DNA of 64,000 nucleotides from NCBI GenBank assembly GCA_003993805.1, contig RSEF01000001.1, positions 178,963,054 to 179,027,053 on the forward strand, given 5' to 3'. Below the pieces are notes generated by a model. It was not told where the DNA came from and did no database searches. It was given only the letters and a program-made list of their open reading frames with translations. The number at the start of each line of letters is the position of its first letter. The stretch's first letter is position 1. Made by a program: the position numbers and the translations under genes. Below are positions 51,301-63,300 of this stretch, in pieces. Source of the stretch: Himantopus leucocephalus (lineage: Eukaryota > Chordata > Aves > Charadriiformes > Recurvirostridae).

Positions 51301-54300
51301 TTGAAACATCCAGTCATCACACAATGAAATCTAAGTCTCCTCTTCCATTAACACTGCAGCACTTGGTAGCTTTCTGGGAAGACATTTCTTTAGCAACTAT
51401 TAAAGCAGCTTCCCAAAACATGATTTTTCCAAGTCCTGGTTCTTGCGCAGTGTTAAAGAAGAAGGAAAGTGACAAAGATAACAAGAAAACCAAAAAAGAG
51501 AAAAAGAAAAAAGAAAAGGTTGAGGCTAGGCCAAGGGGAAATCTTTTTGGTGAGATGGCTCAGCTTGCAGTAGGAGGACCTGAAAAAGACACCATCTGTG
51601 AGTTGTGTGGAGAATCCCATCCATATCCAGTGACTTACCACATGAGACAAGCTCACCCAGGTAAGAGTACATATTTTTTAATTCCCTTGTCCATCTGTTA
51701 AATATATTGCGCACAGACATTTTGGTATTAGTTACTGTTATGAAAATGTGTCAGACTGTCTTGTCTAACATTTTAACACAGTTCACTGTATAAGCTAAAT
51801 TAAAACTTACACATGCTTATTTACAAATTATTTACACACTTGTGTATGTAATTTTAAGTAGTTATGGGTCTGAGCTTTAAAGATGCTGATGAAAGCTGTT
51901 TGAAACAAGGCCAAAATAATGAGCTGACTTTACAGTAGCTCTTCAGAAACATGATGTTTGTTACTCTTCAGGACTTGAAACTCTGCTGAGAAAATTTGAA
52001 ATGAAAAATATGAGATTGGTTAATTAGAATTCCTATGTTGTCAGAAGTTTTCTATTACTATTCTACTGTGAATAGTAGAGAACTTTTCTTTATCTCTTGT
52101 CAGCACTGGGTATCAATGGCTTAATTTTTTTGGTTTAAATCCACTTCAAGCCTCTAGACAATTTGTATTGTAAAATACAACCCGAGGCTGCTATTTTGTC
52201 TCTGGGTCCCTGAATTTTTTTCAGGAATTTGTTTAATTTTAGGAAAATGAGGTAAACCAGTGCTAGCTAGGCGTTCGTCAGCTGAGTTCAAAACATACAT
52301 AAGTTGTGTTTTCTTTAGAAAAGGGATCACTAATAGAAGGGATTAGCTACAATATAGCTATTAATAAGTAGCCTTGTTAAAGACAAAATTATTTCTGTGT
52401 TTTCTAGCTTGTAAACGTAATTAATTATTTTTCCAGTTAGTGAAGTTCAGGCTGGTGTTCTATGGGCTCATTTTAGCACTGTATACGAAATTAAAGCAGA
52501 ATTAAGGAGCATTGTTATTCAGCAATTATCAATGGCCTGACTCTTTCTGAGAAACAATAATTGTCAAAGGAATGCAGTTCATTCACTTTTAAGCTTTGTT
52601 AGACGGGGGGTTTTATGTTCATTAAATTATAGATAATGTTGGCTAACATGTAATACTGACCTTGCCATCACTTAGCTGTCTGAGCAAGGAGCTGTTGATG
52701 CTTTGGACAAGATCATAGTGAAAACTTGAGAACTATAGTGTGTGTAGATTTTTTGGACACTGGTGGGACACATGGACATGCATCTTCTTTTTTAATCAGT
52801 TCAGAGATACAGAAAAAGAGAAAATGAGGCCAGGAAAACACAAGCATCTTCCTTCCCCCTCTTGATCTCTCTTTTACAGTAATAAATATTATATTAATAA
52901 TCCTTCTTTTGAAATAACTTTTTTAAATCTTTTTCCCCCTGATGTAGGTTGTGGCCGTTATGCTGGTGGCCAAGGTTATAACAGCATCGGGCATTTTTGT
53001 GGAGGATGGGCTGGTAATTGTGGCGATGGTGGTATTGGAGGAAGCACTTGGTATTTGGTTTGTGACCGATGCAGAGAAAAATATCTCCGTGAAAAGCAAG
53101 CAGCAGCAAGAGAGAAGGTATTTTTTATCTTTTTCTCATATGTTTAGATCTCTATCTGCTTAATAGTACTGTGTTCGCAACTTGAAAATAAGGTAGGGCC
53201 AGTTTAAAAAATTTGGCTCTTCAGAATTTTGGAAGGTTTTGGAATATCCACTTATGTCGTTGACAGCTTTAAAACAATGAGATAGAAACTTTGCTGATTA
53301 ATTCTGACCAGATTTCTTCCAACCAGATTTCTTCCGTTTAGACAGTAGTGTTTTCAAATTTTCAAAGTAATTCTCTTTTTTATCCCAATACAACTGCAGC
53401 ATTGAATGTAGTACCGAATTTTATTGACGTATATGTCAGTTTATTTAACTTTGTATTCTGTTTTGTTTACTGAAATATGAGTACTGTTTTAACTTCATAC
53501 ATTTATAGCTTCTTCAATCATCTTAATCATCCAGATCATTAGATACAGATGCCAAACACTGGGTAAACTAGGGCGGTTTTTAATAGGAATAATACGAAAG
53601 GCATTCTTCTTGTATTGGTCTTCTGTGACCAATTTCAAATTCTTGCTTAAAGTATACAAATACGATGAGGTTTTAAGATAAACAGAACAATGTTAATTTA
53701 ACTTTAGTTTTGAAACTAAATTTGTTAAAACATTTTGCACACAAAATTAATCCTGAGGCAAACATCAAAACTTTCAGCTGTTTATTAAAAATTTGCAAAG
53801 TTATGAAAATAATAGAAGTGCCATTTCGCAAAAGAAAACATTTTATAACAGGCAACAAAACATTTTATATCAAGCAACTTTAGTACAAGTGACACTGTCA
53901 GCTCTTCCTGTGATGAAGTGCAATTTAAATATACCTTTTTAAAATTTCTTTAGATTAAACAATCCAGGAGAAAACCAATGCAAGTGAAGACTCCTCGTGC
54001 CTTGCCAACTATGGAAGCTCATCAAGTGATTAAAGCCAATGCACTGTATTTACTGTCGCTGAGTAGTGCTGCTGAGCCCAGTATCCTCTGCTATCACCCT
54101 GCAAAAGCATTCCAATCGCAACTTCCCAGTGTCAAAGAAGGAATTTCTGAAGACTTTCCCATTAAAATGCCATGTCTCTATCTACAGACTTTAGCAAGGT
54201 AATTAGAGGAAGTTTATAAATATTGATTTTAATACTCATCTATTTATAGTGTTGGATAAAAATGTGTATATAAACTAAACTAAAACTTACATAGAAAAAT

Positions 54301-57300
54301 ACATGTTTTCTTAATTCTTCATGATGCTTGTTCTTCTTTCTCTTTCATTTCCATGATCTTGTTCAATTTCTTAGACTGTATTTGCTCCAAGGGTCAGATA
54401 TACCTGGAGCAGCTTTTGGATGCTAAATATCTTTTAACAAGACTTTAGTTCCTATCCAAAGAATTTAAATTTCCTGAAAAGTTTAACTTACTGTGTCAGT
54501 AGCTAACATATGTGCTACTTTTCTCTCTTCACAGTTAAAAATAGTAAGAAGGAAACCAGAGGACTTGTACTTACTTGGTATTTCTAAGTAGATTTCACTG
54601 TAGTGCCTCATGTTTATGATGGATAGACATTTGGGCCTCAAATACGTAATGGAAATACCTGATGAAAATACTAAAAGATAGCAAAGGGTGCTATCCCTTG
54701 TTAGTTGAAAATGCCATTATGTTTTCTACTTGTAAGTGACAACCAGATTAAATGCATTAGGTGAGGAGTAAATGAATAGCGTGTGCTGCCTAAATGTATT
54801 GGCAAAGGGCCTTTTGTCTATGTGTGTTTCAGGAACTTGTAATCCTTAATCCTGATTTTAAAATCTCATTTGATGTAGGCATCATCATGAAAATTTTGTT
54901 GGGTACCAGGATGACAACCTCTTCCAGGATGAGATGAGGTACCTGCGCTCAACATCAGTACCTGCACCGTACATCTCAGTTACTCCTGATGCAAGCCCTA
55001 ATGTCTTTGAAGAGCCAGAGAGTAACATGAAATCTATGCCCCCAAGGTACTTCCTTGTAATTCTAGGTACTACATACAAATGCTAAAGCATTAGCATAAC
55101 ACCAATTTTTTCTTAAAGAAAAAGGAAAACTTTGCTGTAGTTAAATAGCTAAAGTATCAGACCAGCCCAGATAAATCTCTGAAATGGCAGCAGAAAAGTT
55201 AAAAATTTATGAAGCTGTAGTTAGAAAAATATCTTCAGTGAATCATAGCATATCGGTATATTTTCAACCGCTAGCAATGCGAGTTTGCAAATCAGATTTG
55301 AAATTTTTAACTGTAATGCAAACCAATTGCTTCTCTCTAGAAGGGTCTTGGTTTTACAACCTAAATACGAAAAAAGTTTGTTCAGAAATTGATAAGGACT
55401 CTTAGCATACCTCAGGGAAAATTTATCCATAGTCCTTACGTCAGGCCTGCTTATTTCCCTATAGAGACGAATACAATTTTTCCAGAATCTCCAGAATTGC
55501 AGAACTGACGAAGTGATCTTCAGAGCAGTGGTCCAAGGACCATTGCTGTTGCAAACTCCTTGAAAATGTAGCAATTTTTTTCTGTGTTTCTATTCTTTAA
55601 CACAACTGACTGTAGTGCAAATTAATGGCCTTTTTAGAGGAAGCAGCGGTTATCTCCTTTCAGGATGTCATTCTGAAGAGAAGTTTGAGCAGGAGGGAAT
55701 TTCATTACCTTACACTTTTCAAGGCAAATGTTGCTGCTTCTTTCTGTGGGAAGTTAAAATGTCACTGAAGAAATTACAAAGTAATGCTGTGTAGGACCGA
55801 GAGTGCTAAATGGTTTCTGTCAGGTTAAGCTAGTTTCTTATCTCATAAAGTTTACTATGATCTAAATCAAGCGATTACAGGTTTTTTGTTTTGCCAGGGA
55901 AGAAAATGCTCTTACTGTTACTTAATAATAGTCCCGAATCAACTTAGATGTTCAGTGTTTTCAGATGTCAAACAGTGATTCCTCATATTATAATGAGGGT
56001 GTAACGAAGAGAAAACTTGCTTTTAATCTGTTTTTATTTCAATCTGTTATATTTTATACTGACTGCAAAAACAGTTTATTGGAATACTACAATCTACAAT
56101 GTAGTCTTTTCAGAAATAGAACTTTTCTAACAAAACTCCTTAAGAGTGCATCGTATTGGTATATTCCTTTATTAAAACTGTGGACACCATGGTCTCCTGA
56201 GGCCTATAGGGACAGCATAAGCTGGGAGTTCTTCTGCAGACTGTAAGAAGTCCACTGAAGGTAAGGAGTAAAACATGTCAGAGGTGTAGCTGTAGCAATT
56301 GAAAATTGGCTTTAAGGCTAACGATGTTAGAAACTTTTACTTCACCTAAAGTTCAAAATTTCAGTTGGCTTGCATATTAAAAATTCACTCCATAGATGTT
56401 TTCACATGCATTCTGAGGGCAAATTTGGTCTGAAACATGAATTCAGGCATGATCTGAATGTTTGTATTCTCTCTAAAAAATACCTAAATTCTTGGAACTT
56501 ACCATGTACATCATTACATTTGTTTATAAAGCACTTGCATGCGTTTTCACCATGTGTAATTCTAATACATGTTCTTTCTTTTCCAGCATTATACAGTTAT
56601 TAGGTACATAAGACAAACTTCCATGCAGTAGTAGCATTGTCATTATGAAATGCATGTGTCTTTATTTAATATTTATGTATAATTCAAGTATACTCTATAT
56701 ATGCATTAATGGGTCTATAACTTCACCAATTTCTTTGTAGTTTGGAAACCAGTCCAATAACAGATACAGATCTTGCGAAGCGTACAGTCTTTCAAAGATC
56801 ATATTCAGTTGTTGCATCAGAATATGACAAACAACACTCAATTTTACCAGCACGTGTAAAGGCAATCCCTAGGAGACGAGTCAACAGTGGAGATGCGGGT
56901 AAGAGCACAGACATCAGAGGCAGTGAAAAAACATTCAAGGAAATTCTTCTTGGAGACTTAGACAAATATAAATTTTTATAAATACGTGTAATGGCTTTTA
57001 TTTCTATTTATTAAAAAACATTAGCTGTTTGTTAATCTGCACAGCGGACAGCTCAAGAATTACTGAGGTTCTGAAATTTGTGGTGCATTTTTTGTGCTTG
57101 ATTTAAAAGTTAAAGTGGTATTTTCTTTCTCAGTTGAAGCATCAGTTTTCCACATTGCTTTTCTTAACGCATTTTTCTCATAGAAAAAAGGAACAAAAAT
57201 GTCAATTCTAAAATTGCTGTATTGCTTTTTATTTTTACTGTGGCCATAAAATTAAGAAGCACAAAGAATCTAATGTATGCGTATTTTTATGCTTTTGAAT

Positions 57301-60300
57301 AGAAGTGGGGTCCTCTCTCCTGAGACATCCATCTCCTGAACTTTCTCGGTTAATCTCCGCCCACAGCTCTCTTTCCAAAGGAGAGAGAAATTTCCAGTGG
57401 CCAGTATTGGCATTTGTAATCCAGCATCATGATCTGGAAGGACTTGAAATAGCAATGAAACAAGCCTTACGGAAGTCTGCTTGCCGAGTCTTTGCCATGG
57501 AGGTATTAATGTACTAAGGGATCTTGTACGATTAAAATAAGACACTTGTAAATTCTGTCTCAAAGTTTTCTTTAAAACAATTTTTATATAGATTAAAAAG
57601 AAAAAAAAAATTGTGACATGCAATAAACCTATTCTGAAAGTTCACTTATTTGTATTATTAACTCTAAAAGTTATGAATACAAAAGTATTGCCTGTAAACC
57701 TTCTTCAATACTGTATCCGTTGTGTAGAAAATCTGATAAAAGAATATTATTAAGGCTGCAAAAATCAATTTTACAAATACTGTTTTCTCCTCATTTGCTC
57801 AGCATCTTCCTGGTCTTACTTACCATTCCTTTTTCAAATCTTGGACTGAGTATTCTTTAGTTAGAATTGTTTTGGTGCTGGTAATATCATTTCACAACTT
57901 CCTTCTGAGACAGGTGAATGCTACCCCTGTTGTGTGGATAGTGAATGAGCAACCAAAAGATCCATTGAAGATTGATTGCTTCAATAAAAGCTGCAAGAGG
58001 CATCCTCATTGAGGCCAATTTTTAATTTCAGCCAAGCTTTAGTAAAGTTTCTTCTGAACTTGTATACAGCATGGGTATTTTTCAAGTATTTGTAACATGA
58101 AAATATAGGTGCATTTTCCAGAAAAAGTAAAAAACACACCTCTGTTGTTAAGCACCACCCGTCAAATTTCCAGACATCAAAGTACAGAAGTATTGCAGCT
58201 TTTAGAAGAATATAAGAATGTTACAATTTAAAAAAAACTTTTTTCCCCACTATGTTGATTTTTTTGGAACTGGGTGACTTGTTTTGATTAATTCAGTCAA
58301 TGGCAGAGACCAAACAAGCAAACCAAATCTCAGCCTACAGAGATCTAAATTCAAAAGGATCTTTACTTGGTTAACCAATTTGAATAGTAAGGAGTGCTGC
58401 CGCCTCATCCTGTAATCATCTCTGAAAATACATAAGAACTTTTTCATCCTTAAATCTTTTTTCAAATAACTTATTTTTGTGTATAGTGTTTGTGAATTAC
58501 TTCGCTACGTCCCCTGCAATATAGTTGTAATTTTAGTAAGCTGTTTTAGCTACAGAGCGATGTGTCTTACTTGAAGACCTCGGCATATTATTTCCCAAAA
58601 GCATCAGTGTACCTCCTTACATAAATATTTTAAGAAATTATTTTACTCCAGGTTTGCTTAACCAATTGATAACTCCTTGTGTGTATTTTATTTTAGGCTT
58701 TCAACTGGCTTCTTTGTAATGTCATTCAAACAACTTCTCTTCATGATATTTTATGGCATTTTGTGGCTTCCCTAACTCCTGCACCTGCAGAGCCTGAAGA
58801 AGAGGAAGATGAAGAAAATAAATCAAATAAAGAAAATGCAGAACAAGTAAGTGAAGTTCAGTATTCCTTTCATGAATACAGTGTATCTGTTGATTCTGTA
58901 GTCAATTTAGAAATATTTTTATTATATGGAAAAAAAAAACCAAACCAAAAAACAACAAACCACCTTAATCCTCTCTCTGTGAAACAGGACGTTAATTATG
59001 GAAGGAAAGTTCCTGGTCTTAAATTGTAGTTGAACTTTTTTGATAGTCATAGATAAATTAATTCTTCTTCTGAAATTGCCAAATTTTGTGTGCTGATGAA
59101 TTACAGTCTTTTAACACATTATTTTTGTCAGTATTCATGGGAAAGAAGGGAAAAAAGAAGACCAAAAACCAAAACACAAGAACATTGTTAATCCAGTAAC
59201 AAAAAAATAGTTTGCTTTTTATTCTTTCTTTGCCCCCCAAAAAGAAGAAAAGAGAATATAATTTTCAGATAAGTTTTGTTGTTCAGTCTGCTATCTTTCA
59301 GTGCTTTAAAAGTCTAATGCTAATTCTGAAAATCTATAGTTAATTTAAGTAGTTATATATATTTATAAGTAATTATATGTATTAGTAATTATATATACAA
59401 TAGATATAGTTAATTTTGTGATTTTTGAAGAAACATCTATAGTTAGTTCTGAAAATGTAGCATGTAAAACGGTGTAGTCCAACATATCACTCTTCCAGAA
59501 GGTATCTTCATACAATCTCTTTTAGATTTAGCTTTGATTGAAAAAGTTATCATGCCCACAATAAATAGCTCAAGAAATCATGCTAGTTCTGTTAGTAAGT
59601 CAGGGTAATTTTTATCACTTCAGTTTCCGTATTACTGTATCGACACGCAGATTTATAATTCTATTTCCTTATTTTTAAGTGTGCCAAATTCTTGTATGTA
59701 TGTAAAGCCGATTTGCAGTAGTTCTGTGTATTGTATTCTGCATATTGTTTCTGTGCTTGGCTCCAACAATCTTCTGCCTTGTAATAATTTAAGCTGCTGC
59801 AGCAAAAGCACTGCTAAAGTGAGGGAAATGTGTTCCCACTGGTCCTTATGCTGGTCAGCCTCCAAAAGAAGAACCGTTACTATAGAAAAGAATAAACCAA
59901 TATTGTCTTAGCTGTAGTTCGGACAATTATGGACTGAAACATAAAGGACTTTAGAAAGGAATGTTAAGATATGTCACTTCTGCTCTGGTGGGAATGCTGC
60001 TTCTCTTTTGATACAATGAAGGGGGACTTAAAAAATTCCCCTTGGTCATTTGGCTAGGATGAATAATTATATGGCATACAACAAACTGGCAACAATTTTC
60101 AGCTACTTGTTAAATATCACTCAGGTGGTGTATACTCAAATCAGGATATCTTGCTTCAGTAGTCTGATCATATGATAAAAATACCCATGTAAATATACAT
60201 ACACAATGTAGTAAATCCAAGGCAGCTTGGTGCTTTTCCACAGCTGGGATTCATTTCCTGATGTGAAATATTTTTACATATTCTTTTAATATGCTGGGAG

Positions 60301-63300
60301 AGAGTGAGAAATCTCAGTGATTCATTCTGTAAAAATGGCGTACGGGGATCTAGAACCATAGATGGTTTAATGCATAAGTTGTAGGTTCAAGGGCAATGTC
60401 CTTGCTAAAGCAAAACAAAATGCAAGAATTACAGAGGAGACAGAGGGGAGCAGGATGCTATCTGTGTAGACAGGATCCTTGCAGGGAAGGGGAATACCTA
60501 GGCTTTGAACTTTTTCTGAATAATTGATTATATTTAGCATAGAATTCAATCTCATGCTTCCTACTTCATATGCTGAGTACACTTCACCACATTACGCCCT
60601 CCAGGAAATTAGAGAGCAGTGTCCGGTGTGATGATTCTTGTCTAGGTAAGAGTGTGCCTAAAATTCATTTCAAATAATACCGTAGCATTTCTAGGCATTC
60701 AAGCAGTCGAGATCCATGAGAAGTCTACTTGCAAGAATATACAATTTAATGGGTTTAAAATATTAAGTTTGAATCTGGCTCTGGATGTCAGTATGTTGGG
60801 GGCATGCAGCTGGGTTCCGTGGTTCAAGCAGGATTAGATTTTCTGTTAAAAAAGAAGCAGAGGAAACCATTGGTATCCTTCATAAGTGAGTCTTTCACTG
60901 CCTTCTGAAATAGGACACTGTGATCAGAACTTTCTTCTCTTTCTCTGCCACTCTTCCCCATAACACACCTTGCTGGCCACCACCCTCTTTGGTCCTCTGC
61001 CACTGCCTTCATACCCACTGCCCAGTGGAACTTGGCTCCCAATGCACAGCCGTTCTGATACTGACACATGTTAACTAAAGATCATTATTTTCACAGCTCT
61101 AATGAAATAAAGCAGCTGATGACCTTAGCTTAATTAGCAAGTTTGTTATGGGTGGGTTTTGCTGCTCAAAAAAGTTGTGATTAACAGCTGGAATATGTTA
61201 TTTTTTCTAGTTTGTTTGCTTGTTTTCAAATTATTGCAATGTAATGTTTCACATCTTTAAATTATGAGTAATATGTGGTAGTATACAGTATACTTCCCAA
61301 ATTCCTTGTTTGGTCATGTATAACTTGTTACTGTAAAAATTCTCTGACAGGAACTGCGTTGAAGTTGACATTCATTATAGGATTGTTGCAGTTAAACCAA
61401 ATATCATAAATGTTTTTATTTCTGTTTATTTAACCGTTTTTTCTCTGCAAGTCTGTTATTAATATACAAATTGCTTTGCATCTTAGGAAAAAGACACAAG
61501 AGTATGTGAACATCCTCTGTCAGACATAGTGATTGCTGGCGAAGCAGCTCACCCATTACCCCATACTTTTCATCGCCTTCTCCAGACAATCTCTGATCTT
61601 ATGATGTCTCTTCCCAGTGGTAGTGCGTTACAGCAAATGGCCTTAAGGTAAGCACAAATTTAGAAAATTCTTAAAAGGCTGGAAACGTTGTAACATTATA
61701 GNGTAACGTTATAGATGAACAGATTTTGCAATGTAGATAGGAAATTTGAAAGAACTTTATGGGCCTGTGTGAAAAGGAACCTGTCTGTCCTTCACATAGG
61801 AAAGATATGTAAAAGATATATGTATGTGTTACATACATATAAATAATAGTAAAAAANGATGAACAGATTTTGCAATGTAGATAGGAAATTTGAAAGAACT
61901 TCATGGGCCTGTGTGAAAAGGAACCTGTCTGTCCTTACACATAGGAAAGATATGTAAAAGATATATGTATGTGTTATATACATATAAATAATAGTAAAAA
62001 GGACTTTGTAGAGAAAAACGTATTTGCTCTTAAATTCTGTACTGTATCCACTATGTAAAAAAACATTATTGAATAGTATGGTGGTATCTGTGTGTATGTG
62101 CATGGTAGTGTAATAATACCTTTTGCTCAGAAATCTGTCATCTGAATAGTATCCTCAAACTGTTGTTTTTCCTGTGTGTCTATCTCAGTTACAAATTGAA
62201 TAATGATTCTATTCACTGTTAAAATTTTAAGAAAATTTTGCTCCTGCCTTCCTTAAAATGATGCATAGAAACACTTAAGATCCTGCAAAAATTTGAAGTT
62301 GAAGGTTTATAGAAAATATTTTGAGAAGCAAAAGTGTAATTAATAGTTTCACTGGTAGTTTATGTCTTTTAAACAATGTTCAGAATGTCAATGCACTAAA
62401 TGTGTTTTCAGGTGCTGGAGTCTCAAATTCAAACAATCTGATCACCAGTTCCTGCACCAGAGCAATGTTTTTCATCATATCAACAATATTTTGTCTAAAT
62501 CTGATGATGGAGATAGTGAAGAGAGTTTTAGTATCAGTATTCAGTCTGGTTTTGAAGTCATGAATCAGGCAAGTATTACACCCCTCTCTCAGAAGCAGAG
62601 GTCAGTTGTAACAGCCTGTGCTTCCTATGATCGTTCTGTTTGAATTAAAACGTTCTGTATTGCAATGTCATGTTTCCTTGTTGTATCTCAGTCTGGGACC
62701 CTGTTGCTAATATTCACGTTCTCATATTTAGCCCTAGAGGTTCAAATATTGATCCTTAGCCTGTATATCACTCAAACCTAAATTTTGGAGTNAGTCTGGG
62801 ACCCTGTTGCTAATATTCACGTTCTCATATTTAGCCATAGAGGTTCAAATATCGATCCTTAGCCTGTATATCACTCAAACCTAAATTTTGGAGCAGTACT
62901 TGTAAGTGCTTGTTTGCAAGAACAGTGTTTGAGGATCTCTTACAGTTAATTCATTTAGTTAATTCATTATGTTCATTGAGTTAGTTCAGTTTTTAATTCC
63001 TATTTACTTCCAGTTCTTACTTGCTTACATCTTTTTTCTTCTGTTATTCTGAGGAGCACAAATAATACTCCTGATGAATATCTTTTAAAGCGTTTTCTTC
63101 CATTTATTAATACATTTAGGCATTTGCTGATATATTCAGCTGTTAGCTATTAATATTTTCTTTGGTTTAAAGGGATGAATAATTTGAACCAATGAATTAC
63201 AAATTTTTTCTTTAATTCAGCATATTCCTCAGAACAGAAACGTCTGTCTGTATGGTTTTAAAAATTGTAAATAATGCCTGTATTTGGGCTTACTTTCAGA

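Larger units (their letters stand above)
61648..62411 (+). other. MYCBP2: intron w25
   Basis: GT-AG intron of 764 bp, inflated by two N-separated duplications. Confidence 0.88.
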
